Origin: Polyangiaceae bacterium
GTDB lineage: Bacteria > Myxococcota_A > Polyangia > Polyangiales > Polyangiaceae
Length of the DNA: 64,000 nucleotides
Assembly (NCBI GenBank): GCA_016712345.1
Contig: JADJRH010000001.1
Span: 3,286,001 to 3,350,000, forward strand
Reading direction: 5' to 3'
Shown: one piece after another, positions 48,941-57,043 of the stretch
Layout of the letters: each line of letters begins with the position of its first letter
Position numbering within the stretch: the first letter of the stretch is position 1
Position numbers and translations under genes: made by a program
Notes under the pieces: generated by a model
What the model saw: only the letters and a program-made list of their open reading frames with translations
Databases searched by the model: none
Told to the model about the DNA's origin: nothing

Positions 48941-51396
48941 ACGGCGCTCACCGCTTCACTCACGTTGTTGTCGGTGCGGCACTCATGCCACGAATGCATC
49001 ATGGCGCCGTCGTCGACCACTGCAAACACCGAGTCGACCCCTTGCATGATCGACGCGGGCGGGTTGGGAAGCAGCAGCGTGATCGCTTCCGCTTCGGCGG
49101 GATACAAGGTTTTTTTCGTTACGCCTTCGCCGAGCTTCGTCCCGGGCGATGCGCCGTAATAAAACCCAACGGGTACACCCGCGGGCAGCGATGCCGAGCC
49201 CAAGTTGCGCACCGTGGCCACCAAACCAAAGTCGCCGAAGCACTTGGGCGCCACGCTCACAACGGCGTCGGGCGCCGAGAACTCGCCTTCCGGTTGCCTG
49301 TTTTGGCGGTAGTTGTTGAGCCCGGGTTGAGCCCAGTTGGCCGGCTCGATCATGGGCACCGACCCATCTTCGCCGATGTTGGTGATGTGGTACGTGTGCT
49401 GATTCCAAACTCGCCGCGTGCGTACCCACGAGCCGTCTTTGCTGCTGAAGACGCGAATGCCGCTTTGTTTGGATCCGTCGTCGGGACACGTGATCCCGTA
49501 CGCATTGGACGCCACCACAATGTCGGCCTGGCCGTCGTTGTCCACGTCGGCCACCACTGGGTACTCCCACAACGTTCCGGTGGTGTTGCAGATGGGCGCG
49601 AGCAGATTTTCACCCGTCACGCCGTCGTACATGTAGAGGCGATATTCGTCTGAGTACACAGCCTCGGCTTTGCCGTCGCCGTTGAAGTCGAACACAGCGC
49701 TTCCGGTCACCGCCGACGAACAATCGTGCGTTGTCTTAAACCACAGAGTGATCTCGTTATCCGGCACGCTTGGATCGATGAGCTTTTTGCCGTCGAACAC
49801 CACGTAGCCCACGGCTCCCGCTGCGCCGATGTCCGGCACGCCGTCGCCGTTGAAGTCGGCAACCGTGGGCGGTCCACCTCCGTATTCGCTTCCGGCGTTG
49901 CAGAACGCCGCGGTGGAGATGCCGTTGTTGATGTCGATTTTGTTGCGAATGATCTTGGCGCCGTACGCGCTCGCCGGGTCGTACCCGATCACGTACATGG
50001 CGTGGGGCGCGCCGCTCGAAATCACAACCACTTCGGCAACGCCGTCACCGTCGAAATCTCCGGCGGCGTGGTAGCCGTTCGTGATTGTTGGTTTGTTGGG
50101 GTCCATGGCGTTTGGCCGCAGATCCCAAATCACCGATCCATCGGCTCGATACGCGCGCCACCCGTCGATCACATCGAGGAAACCGTCGCCGTCGACGTCG
50201 ACCAAACCGCTCAGCGTTTGGCCCCAGCTCGTTGCAGGATCGAGTTCTTTTTCGATCATGCCCGTGGCGCCGTCGAGCAATGTGTGACCGATCAAGACCT
50301 CGGGTTTTCCGTCTTGATCCACATCGCCGATCGCGGGGTGTTGATATCCGCAGTGCACTTTTGTGGTGTCGGTTTGCGTCCAAAACGTGGACCCATCCGC
50401 GCGAAACGCGATCACTCCCGTGTTTTGCGCGATGTCATCGCAACACTTGGTTCCGCTCGGTCCGGGGTTCATGCAGCCCACAATTTCGGGCACGCCGTCG
50501 CCGTCGAGATCCGCCGCTGCGAGCCCCGCACCCGGTTGTGTACTGTCGGGCACGGTCCACTTGTCCACCACCGCGCCGTCGATGATCGAGATCGCGTGAA
50601 GTGTACCCATCTTGTAATACGCACCGCCCGAGAACGTGGAAAACACAATCTCGGGAATGTCGTCTTGATTCACTTTGCCGTCGCAGTTGTCGTCGTCGAG
50701 CTGCACAACGATCGGCGTCATCATCACGTCGGTTGTCGACGGCAAAATCACGTCGCCGCCCCAGGCGTATTTCACCTCGGCGTCAAAGTTGATCGACGGC
50801 GGTTTGTACTCACACTTTTCCAAACACGTGATGGGGTCGCCTGGATTTTGGCCGGGTGCACACTCCTCCGGCTTGGGCATGCACTTGCCTTTGGGTGGAA
50901 CCACACCGCCTTGGCACATTGCGCCCGCGCCGCCTGTTCCTCCGCCTGCTCCGCCTGTTCCGCCGCTGCCTCCCGTGCCGGCGCCGTCGCCCAGCGAATA
51001 GTCGCACAGGTAGTCTTCGGGGCAGTCGGTTGCGTCGACGCAGATGTCTCCGGGCGTTACGCACAACTGAAACGAACACACCTGGCCTTCACCGCAACAT
51101 GCGTTCGCGCAGGCGAGCGCCGCATCGCAACACACGCCGCCCGCACAAACGCCTTTGCCGTCGGGACCACACGGCGTTCCGGGGGCGCCGCATCCCGTGG
51201 TGCCGCCCGTTCCAATGAGCCCGCCCGTGCCGCTTGTGGTGGCCGTTCCGCCGGTGCCGCCGGTGGTTCCACCCGAGCCTCCGGTGCCGCCTTTTCCAGC
51301 CGTTCCCGTTGTGGATGAATCACCCCCGTCACACGCGGCGGTCAAAAGCCCCGCCGATGTACACAAGAGAAAAGCCTTTATCCAAGCGCCACGCAT
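48922..51396 (-). CDS. VCBS/FG-GAP repeat surface lipoprotein
   Basis: 824 residues. Lipobox LLTAAC is followed by a long Gly/Thr linker (TAGKGGTGGSGGTTGG), a Cys-rich section (CGPDGKGVCAGGVCC), then about eight FG-GAP calcium-binding repeats such as DLD-GDGVPEIVG, DVDQDGKPEVLIG, DFNGDGVPDIGAA and DVDNDGQADIVVASN. These build a beta-propeller like integrin alpha chains. A CARDB-like end (VAPKCFGDFGLVATVRNLGS) follows. It probably acts on the cell surface in adhesion. GGAGG is 5 bases before ATG 51396; ATG 51423 is less likely. The end overlaps the next gene. Confidence 0.82.
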   Translation of the reverse strand: MRGAWIKAFLLCTSAGLLTAACDGGDSSTTGTAGKGGTGGSGGTTGGTGGTATTSGTGGLIGTGGTTGCGAPGTPCGPDGKGVCAGGVCCDAALACANACCGEGQVCSFQLCVTPGDICVDATDCPEDYLCDYSLGDGAGTGGSGGTGGAGGGTGGAGAMCQGGVVPPKGKCMPKPEECAPGQNPGDPITCLEKCEYKPPSINFDAEVKYAWGGDVILPSTTDVMMTPIVVQLDDDNCDGKVNQDDIPEIVFSTFSGGAYYKMGTLHAISIIDGAVVDKWTVPDSTQPGAGLAAADLDGDGVPEIVGCMNPGPSGTKCCDDIAQNTGVIAFRADGSTFWTQTDTTKVHCGYQHPAIGDVDQDGKPEVLIGHTLLDGATGMIEKELDPATSWGQTLSGLVDVDGDGFLDVIDGWRAYRADGSVIWDLRPNAMDPNKPTITNGYHAAGDFDGDGVAEVVVISSGAPHAMYVIGYDPASAYGAKIIRNKIDINNGISTAAFCNAGSEYGGGPPTVADFNGDGVPDIGAAGAVGYVVFDGKKLIDPSVPDNEITLWFKTTHDCSSAVTGSAVFDFNGDGKAEAVYSDEYRLYMYDGVTGENLLAPICNTTGTLWEYPVVADVDNDGQADIVVASNAYGITCPDDGSKQSGIRVFSSKDGSWVRTRRVWNQHTYHITNIGEDGSVPMIEPANWAQPGLNNYRQNRQPEGEFSAPDAVVSVAPKCFGDFGLVATVRNLGSASLPAGVPVGFYYGASPGTKLGEGVTKKTLYPAEAEAITLLLPNPPASIMQGVDSVFAVVDDGAMMHSWHECRTDNNVSEAVSAVCTEPQ

Positions 51397-51675
51397 AAGC
51401 AGCCTCCGCCGCTCATTATCCACGAAACGCTGCGTTGCCGCGGGCGCTCACGATTGGGCGCCTTGACGTGGGTGCAAACGCCGCGCGACAGATGCGCCAA
51501 AATAGCCCTGGTTCTTTAGCCAAACGCGTATGCGAAGCCCGGCTACAGGCTCAGCAAAACGAGTAAGACATCAAGGCGGGTGCCGCGCGAGACCGGTGGA
51601 TGCGACGACGCAGTTATCGAGAGCCGCCGGACGTCACAGCAAAGAGCATTTTTTCTGGGAGAGTTTTTAGTGCAC

Positions 51676-51695
51676 GGGCATGTGTACACACGCCC
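51676..51695. terminator. 20-bp palindrome with one mismatch, centred on GTGTACAC, after ftsH
   Basis: GGGCATGTGTACACACGCCC lies 8 bases past the ftsH stop on the minus strand. It is the second gene-end palindrome built around the GTGTACAC octamer. Confidence 0.4.
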
Positions 51696-51702
51696 CGAGA
51701 CA

Positions 51703-53643
51703 TCAGCCCGTTGCGGGCTTGGGGGCACCGAAGATGCTCGCCGCGCGGCGCTTTTCGCGAGCCGCTTTTTCACGATCCGCATACGTCGGGATCACCACGC
51801 GCTCTTTTTGCAGAAGATCGCGACCCTTCACGATCGCGTCCACATCTTCGGCGTCGAGCGTTTCACGTTCGAGAAGCGCCACAGCGAGCTTTTCCAACGT
51901 TTCGCGATTTTCGGTGAGGAGCAGCTTTGCTTCGTCGTGCGAATCCAAAATGAACTTTCGCACTTCGTCGTCGATCTGCTTGGCCACCGTTTCAGAGTAG
52001 TCGCGTGAGCGCGATGCGAAGTCGCGACCCAAAAACACGCTCTCTTCTTCAGCCGCGTACGAGATCGGACCGACCACATCGCTCATGCCAAACTCGGTCA
52101 CCATGCGGCGCGCGAGATTGGACGCTTGTTTGATGTCGTTGCCCGCGCCCGTGGTGAACTCGCCGAACACAAGCTCCTCGGCAACGCGGCCGCCCATGAG
52201 CACCGCAAGGCGCGCTTTTGCGAAATCGCGCGACATGCTCAAGCGATCTTCTTTGGGCAATTGCTGCGTTAAACCAAGCGCCGGCCCGCGCGGAATGATC
52301 GTCACCTTGTGTACAGGATCGGTTTTTCCTTCGAGCAGCTTGGCCACAAGCGCGTGACCCGCCTCGTGGTACGCCGTTGTCTTTTTCTCGTGGTCGCTGA
52401 TCACCATGCTGCGGCGCTCGGTGCCCATGAGCACTTTGTCTTTCGCCATTTCAAAGTCGATCATCGCGACCATGTCTTTGTCTTGGCGCGCGGCGAGAAG
52501 CGACGCTTCGTTCACAAGGTTTTCAAGGTCGGCACCCACAAATCCGGGTGTACCTCTCGCGATCACTTCAAGGTCAACATCGGTACCGAGCGGCACCTTT
52601 TTGGTGTGTACCTTGAGGATGCCTTCGCGACCGCGCACGTCGGGACGGCTCACCACAATGCGCCGATCAAAACGGCCGGGGCGAAGGATTGCCGGATCGA
52701 GAACATCGGGCCGGTTGGTTGCCGCAATGATGATCACGCCCTCGTTTGACTCAAAGCCGTCCATCTCCACGAGGAGCTGATTGAGCGTTTGTTCGCGCTC
52801 ATCGTGACCGCCGCCGAGGCCCGCTCCGCGATGCCGACCCACAGCGTCGATCTCGTCGATGAAGATGATGCAAGGCGCGTGTTTTTTGCCCTGCTCAAAC
52901 AGATCGCGCACGCGGCTTGCGCCCACGCCCACGAACATTTCCACGAAGTCTGAACCGGAGATCGAGAAGAAAGGTACACCTGCTTCACCCGCGATCGCCT
53001 TTGCCAAAAGCGTTTTGCCGGTGCCGGGCGGACCCATCATGAGTACACCTTTGGGAATGCGACCGCCGAGCTTTTGAAACTTCTTTGGATCCTTCAAAAA
53101 CGCGATGATCTCTTCGATCTCGTCTTTGGCTTCATCAATGCCGGCAACGTCCGCAAACGTCACTTTGTTTTGCGACTCGCTGAGAAGCTTTGCGCGCGAC
53201 TTTCCAAAGCTCATCGCTTTGCCGCCGCCCGCCTGAAGCTGCCGCATAAACAGATAAAACATGCCGAGCAGCAGGATCATCGGGAGGATGGTCACCGCGG
53301 CGCTCGACCAAAACGGCGTTGAGTCTTCTTTTTCAAAGGTCCACGTGGTGCCGGGCGATGCACGCACAAGCGTTTCGTCGACTTTTTCGGGCCCGTACGT
53401 GATCTTTCGAACCTTTTGGCTCGCCTTTGGATCTTTGACCGTGAACGCGTACTCGCGGTCTTTGACCTGCACCGACTCAACCGTGGGACTGTCTTTGTCT
53501 TTGGGAGCGGTCAACAACGTGACGAGATCGCTGTACGGAACTTGCGGGGATCCCGGGCGATCTGGCTGAAAGATCTGGTAGATGCCCACGAACATGACGA
53601 TGAGCAGTACCCAGAGAAGGAGCGTCTTATGCGATTGCTTCAC
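51703..53643 (-). CDS. ftsH: ATP-dependent zinc metalloprotease FtsH
   Basis: 646 residues from GTG 53643, which has AGGGG five bases upstream. Two membrane helices (LLLWVLLIVMFVGIYQIF and VTILPMILLLGMFYLF) flank a periplasmic domain. The AAA module has Walker A GPPGTGKT (204-211), Walker B IIFIDEIDAV, and the SRH region NRPDVLDPAILRPGRFDRR. The zinc site HEAGH is at 426-430. FtsH degrades misfolded membrane proteins and short-lived cytosolic ones as a hexamer. It follows tilS, a conserved gene order in bacteria. A short-form palindromic element separates the two. Confidence 0.96.
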   Translation of the reverse strand: MKQSHKTLLLWVLLIVMFVGIYQIFQPDRPGSPQVPYSDLVTLLTAPKDKDSPTVESVQVKDREYAFTVKDPKASQKVRKITYGPEKVDETLVRASPGTTWTFEKEDSTPFWSSAAVTILPMILLLGMFYLFMRQLQAGGGKAMSFGKSRAKLLSESQNKVTFADVAGIDEAKDEIEEIIAFLKDPKKFQKLGGRIPKGVLMMGPPGTGKTLLAKAIAGEAGVPFFSISGSDFVEMFVGVGASRVRDLFEQGKKHAPCIIFIDEIDAVGRHRGAGLGGGHDEREQTLNQLLVEMDGFESNEGVIIIAATNRPDVLDPAILRPGRFDRRIVVSRPDVRGREGILKVHTKKVPLGTDVDLEVIARGTPGFVGADLENLVNEASLLAARQDKDMVAMIDFEMAKDKVLMGTERRSMVISDHEKKTTAYHEAGHALVAKLLEGKTDPVHKVTIIPRGPALGLTQQLPKEDRLSMSRDFAKARLAVLMGGRVAEELVFGEFTTGAGNDIKQASNLARRMVTEFGMSDVVGPISYAAEEESVFLGRDFASRSRDYSETVAKQIDDEVRKFILDSHDEAKLLLTENRETLEKLAVALLERETLDAEDVDAIVKGRDLLQKERVVIPTYADREKAAREKRRAASIFGAPKPATG

Positions 53644-53753
53644 AATCACCCCTGGCAGCAGGAGAACTTGAAAAAGGCCGGTGGATGAGCCTCAACTGAA
53701 AAATAGGCGATTGGCATGCTACGCGATCAATCACGCTCATGCCACTTGCCGGC

Positions 53754-53807
53754 GGTGACTGGTGTTTTTCTACTGCGGGCTGCTCGTCGCGAAAAACAAC
53801 AGTCACC
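53754..53807. repeat. Palindromic element, short form, copy C
   Basis: Arm GGTGACTGGTGTTTTTC (53754-53770) pairs with 53791-53807 over 17 bp with one mismatch. The 20-base loop TACTGCGGGCTGCTCGTCGC equals the two ends of the long core of copies A and B with about 90 bases missing. The right arm contains the tilS stop codon, so the hairpin forms at the 3' end of that gene. Confidence 0.75.
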
Positions 53808-54738
53808 TAACGGGTTGAGACCTGCGTCGATTGGGTTTCATAAGGACGGCTTCGCCGGCTGAAAAGGCCACTTCCACGTCGTGACCCCCAGAAACACGCA
53901 GTTTTATGGGTTGTTTACATTTCTTTGCACGGCGAGCAGCCATTCGCTGAGCGCGCCCCAAGCTCTCAAAAGCCTCATTTTCCGCGGGTAAGTCGCCCAA
54001 CATTTCGGCCAGGGCGCACAAATGTTCGGTGATTTTAGGCGACATCGACGTAAGCAGTGGCATCACCTCGCGGCGCACGCGCACGCGCAAAAACCGCGGG
54101 TCGGCATTCGACGGGTCTTCCGCAAACGACACCTCGTGGCGCGCGAGATGAGCCATCACATCCACACGGCGCGCCAAAAGGAGCGGCCGGACAACATAAA
54201 TCTCACTGTCGTCAGGTGTACACTTTTCCAACATACTTCGGGGGGGCATAACGGCGAGCCCCCTTGGGCCGGCGCCGCGAAGCAGGCGTAAAATCAACGT
54301 TTCTGCTCGATCATCAGACGTGTGTCCTGTGGCGATGAGCGAAGCACCCGCTCCGCGCGCCGCGCTGCGGAGTGCACGGCGCCTCGCTTCGCGCGCTCTC
54401 GCCTGGATGTTGCCACCGGGCTCGATGTGTACACGCGTGATCGAAAAGGGTACACCGAGCGATTTACACACGCGCGCCGCGTGTTCCAACTCGCCGAGAG
54501 CTTCAGGGCGCAGGCCGTGATCCACGCCGTGCGCCGCCACGCGAAACCGAAATTTGGGAGCGAGTTTCCCGAGCACGTGAACAAGCGCGGTGGAGTCGGG
54601 CCCGCCCGAACATGCGCAAAGCACCGTTTCACCCGCGCCGATCAGCTCTTCTTCGCGCAGCAGTCGCTCGCACAAACGAATCAGCGAAGGCGGATGGGTT
54701 CGGCCTCCGTGGCGGGCGATGTCACTGCGTTCTGTCAT
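53803..54738 (-). CDS. tilS: tRNA(Ile)-lysidine synthetase
   Basis: 311 residues. The PP-loop ATP site is SGGPDS (44-49). HGVDHGLRPEA, the basic region ARAREARRRALRSAA and the segment ATGHTSDDRAETLILRLLRG follow, all typical of TilS, which modifies the anticodon C34 of tRNA-Ile2 to lysidine. The protein is short (the E. coli enzyme is about 430 residues) and lacks the long C-terminal domains, as in many bacteria. It precedes ftsH. The last codons lie in the arm of the short palindromic element, which could have altered the C-terminus (RRRSQPVR). Confidence 0.9.
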   Translation of the reverse strand: MTERSDIARHGGRTHPPSLIRLCERLLREEELIGAGETVLCACSGGPDSTALVHVLGKLAPKFRFRVAAHGVDHGLRPEALGELEHAARVCKSLGVPFSITRVHIEPGGNIQARAREARRRALRSAARGAGASLIATGHTSDDRAETLILRLLRGAGPRGLAVMPPRSMLEKCTPDDSEIYVVRPLLLARRVDVMAHLARHEVSFAEDPSNADPRFLRVRVRREVMPLLTSMSPKITEHLCALAEMLGDLPAENEAFESLGRAQRMAARRAKKCKQPIKLRVSGGHDVEVAFSAGEAVLMKPNRRRSQPVR

Positions 54739-54780
54739 GGCCGATGAGCCCCAAACGTGCCCCGAATCGTGCGGCGCGCG

Positions 54781-54975
54781 CTACCGCAGTTCAAACGTTT
54801 TGCAAAAGACAACGTGTGAACGTTCGGTGATCTGAGCATCTTTGTGGTCTTCCACCGGAAAACCGAGCGAGCACGTTTGCTCTTCTTCGTTGAACGATGC
54901 GCAGTCGGGGCACGCAAAACGCAATGCGTACACAAGCGCCTCGCGCCGCAGTTGATCGTCCACTTTGTGGATCAT
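54781..54975 (-). CDS. Small CxxC protein, coupled to the FAD oxidase gene
   Basis: 64 residues, MIHKVDDQLRREALVYALRF, then ACPDCASFNEEEQTC and the end ITERSHVVFCKTFELR. CPDC plus two further Cys suggest a zinc ribbon or iron-sulfur ligand set. The start ATG overlaps the stop of the upstream FAD oxidase gene (ATGA, 54972-54975), which makes it very likely real. It may be an accessory to that oxidase. No family name is known to me. Confidence 0.7.
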   Translation of the reverse strand: MIHKVDDQLRREALVYALRFACPDCASFNEEEQTCSLGFPVEDHKDAQITERSHVVFCKTFELR

Positions 54976-57038
54976 GCGCGATCGCTCACGTTGCGAGCCG
55001 CATTGAGCGCTCGGTCGATCCACGCGGCTTCCACCGACGAAACGGCCGGAGATCGATCGAGCGATGTTGCGAGCGGGCGTGGAAGCGTTGTGCGTGGCTG
55101 CGCGTGCACCGGCACATGCCGGTGCACGCGCAGCCACGCACTCGTGATCACGCCCACGCGTTCGCGCGCGCCGGCGAAAAGAGCGAACAGATCGGGGCCC
55201 ACGGCGCGTCTCGGCCCGGGGTGCACCGCAAGCGGTGCACCCGTGCCGAGCCGCGCCCCAAACCCCGCCACCGTGTGATCGGCGGGATCGAGCCAGCCGT
55301 CGCGCGCGCCCGGCAAACCGGCGGCGATCCACGCAGCCACAGTCATGTCGAGATCCGCGCCATTTTGAAGGCCCAGCGTGAGCCCCTCGCGTTGCACGGC
55401 GTTTTCAATGGTGCGCAGCGTGCTGGTTCCCGCCGCGTTCACAAGCAGCGATGTGCGATCGAGCGTTGGCTCCGACGGCGCGGTTGCCGTGGTGCGCGGC
55501 GCGCTTCCTTCGCGCGGAAGAAGGTTCCCCGGGTTGAGTACACCCGACGGATCAAACGCGCGGCGAAGCGCGTGCACCACGTCCACCCCGAGCCCAAGTT
55601 CGGCTCCAAGAGCCGGGGCTTTGCTGCGGCCAACGCCGTGATGGTGCGAAAGCGTACCGCCCGAAGCGATGGCCGCGTCGAGCGCGTTTCGCCACGCGGC
55701 GTCGTACGCGGTGGATTGCGCCGCGGCGGTGTTTCCTCCGCCCGCAAAGGTGAAATAAATGCTGCAACCGTCGGGATACGCGTGTGACAAATGCGCCATC
55801 ACGAACACGTGTTTGCCGAGCGCGGCGCGCACATTTTCGTAGAGCGCGCCGAGCTTTGACCACGGTGCGGCCACTTCCATTGTGTCGACGAAAGCGCCCG
55901 ACATAAACATCGGCGCTTGGCGGTAACTCACCGAATAACGGTGCGCGAGCCAATGTTTGGCGGGGCCTTCCCCCGATGGAGAACCGCCGTATCCGCGGCC
56001 CAGCGCTTCCGCGTGAGCGAGGTCGTCGTTCACTTCACCGGCCGCGCCCTCAAAGATCAACACGAGCATGGCGCCGCCGAACGCGCGGCTGCCCATGAGA
56101 TCTAAAAGGCCGTTTAACGCACCGGGCGCGCGCAAAATGTTTCGAAGCGCAAACGCGCCGCCGCCTCCGGCGCCGCCGCGTTTTTTGGGGTGAGGAGCGG
56201 GCGAGGCGTGGTGCGCCGCGTGCTCCGCACGCGCCGCACCACGCCTCGCCATCATCGAATCAAACGGGTCGTAGAGCCGCGCAACAGCGGGGCGCAGGCC
56301 CGCTTGAAACATCGCGCGCATGGCCTCCCAGCCCGCTTCAAGCGTGGGAAACGAAAGCGAACCGTACGCGCGGGCCGCGGGCGCCGTGTGAAGGCGAAGG
56401 CGCATCGCGGTGATGACGCTGAGTACACCTTCGCTGCCGATGATCAGCGGCGTGAGGTCTACGCCCGAAGCGCGTCGCTGAAACGTGACGACCTCACCGG
56501 TGCCGGTGACGCATTCAAGAGACGCCACCATGTCTTCGATCTTGCCGTAGCGCCCAGAACATTGGCCGGCGCTGCGCGCGGCAACCCATCCGCCGGGCGT
56601 GGAACACAGGATGGACGACGGGAAGTGCCCGAGCGTGAAGCCCTGGTGTTGAAGATCTTCTTCGAGCCGAATGCCAAGGGCGCCGGCTTCCACATCAAGA
56701 AACGGCGTGGATCGATCCAACGTGCGCCAACGCGCCATTTTTTTGAGATCCAAAATGACGGTTTGCGGATTGGGCAACACGCCGCCGCAGACGCCGGAGC
56801 CCGCACCGTACGGAACGAGGGGTACACCTTCCGCCGCGCAAAAGCGCACGATGGCCGAAACGTCATCGGTGTTCGTGGGCCAAACGATCACGCCCGGTCG
56901 CGTGTCGGGGAGCTTGCCGTCGCGAACGTGGATGTGGTGGCGGGGCCAAAGGTCGCGCGCGTACGCCACTTGATCGACAGGCGAAGACGAATGAAGAACG
57001 CTCGGAAGCGCTTTCGCCACGGCTTGAGGCAGGTTCAT
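54972..57038 (-). CDS. FAD-linked oxidase of the alkyl-DHAP synthase/GlcD type, with in-frame palindromes
   Basis: 688 residues. The N-terminal FAD (PCMH) domain has PGVIVWPTNTDDVSAIVRFC, the phosphate loop PYGAGSGVCGG, and FPSSILCSTPGGWVAARSAG. The C-terminal oxidase half has the HHH motif SHHHGVGRSKAP typical of alkyl-dihydroxyacetone-phosphate synthases, then AFDPSGVLNPGNLLP. About 150 extra residues follow that read like a second, partial FAD-domain repeat (TIENAVQREGLTLGLQ, AVGPDLFALFAGARERVGV). Three near-perfect DNA palindromes (55090-55141, 55219-55242, 56200-56250) lie within the frame without breaking it; the last encodes an Ala/His/Arg-rich insert. The gene starts 5 bases after the methyltransferase stop. 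It may serve ether-lipid synthesis, fitting the nearby psd (inference). Confidence 0.8.
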   Translation of the reverse strand: MNLPQAVAKALPSVLHSSSPVDQVAYARDLWPRHHIHVRDGKLPDTRPGVIVWPTNTDDVSAIVRFCAAEGVPLVPYGAGSGVCGGVLPNPQTVILDLKKMARWRTLDRSTPFLDVEAGALGIRLEEDLQHQGFTLGHFPSSILCSTPGGWVAARSAGQCSGRYGKIEDMVASLECVTGTGEVVTFQRRASGVDLTPLIIGSEGVLSVITAMRLRLHTAPAARAYGSLSFPTLEAGWEAMRAMFQAGLRPAVARLYDPFDSMMARRGAARAEHAAHHASPAPHPKKRGGAGGGGAFALRNILRAPGALNGLLDLMGSRAFGGAMLVLIFEGAAGEVNDDLAHAEALGRGYGGSPSGEGPAKHWLAHRYSVSYRQAPMFMSGAFVDTMEVAAPWSKLGALYENVRAALGKHVFVMAHLSHAYPDGCSIYFTFAGGGNTAAAQSTAYDAAWRNALDAAIASGGTLSHHHGVGRSKAPALGAELGLGVDVVHALRRAFDPSGVLNPGNLLPREGSAPRTTATAPSEPTLDRTSLLVNAAGTSTLRTIENAVQREGLTLGLQNGADLDMTVAAWIAAGLPGARDGWLDPADHTVAGFGARLGTGAPLAVHPGPRRAVGPDLFALFAGARERVGVITSAWLRVHRHVPVHAQPRTTLPRPLATSLDRSPAVSSVEAAWIDRALNAARNVSDRA
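55090..55141. repeat. Perfect 25-bp inverted repeat inside the FAD oxidase gene
   Basis: Arms 55090-55114 and 55117-55141 are exactly complementary, with a 2-base loop. The codons here read AWLRVHRHVPVHAQPRT, so the palindrome is translated. Confidence 0.9.
55219..55242. repeat. Perfect 11-bp inverted repeat inside the FAD oxidase gene
   Basis: GGGTGCACCGC (55219-55229) and GCGGTGCACCC (55232-55242) are separated by AA. It is translated as part of TGAPLAVHPGPRR. Confidence 0.85.
56200..56250. repeat. 24-bp inverted repeat (one mismatch) inside the FAD oxidase gene
   Basis: Arms 56200-56223 and 56227-56250 flank TCC. It is translated as the insert ARRGAARAEHAAHHASPAP, which interrupts the domain without shifting the frame. 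Confidence 0.88.
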
Positions 57039-57043
57039 ATTCG

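Noticed and set aside
49726..51318. Long plus-strand open frame of 530 codons
   Set aside because: It lies opposite the VCBS lipoprotein, which has a signal peptide and clear repeats. The antisense frame shows no domain and is a product of high GC.
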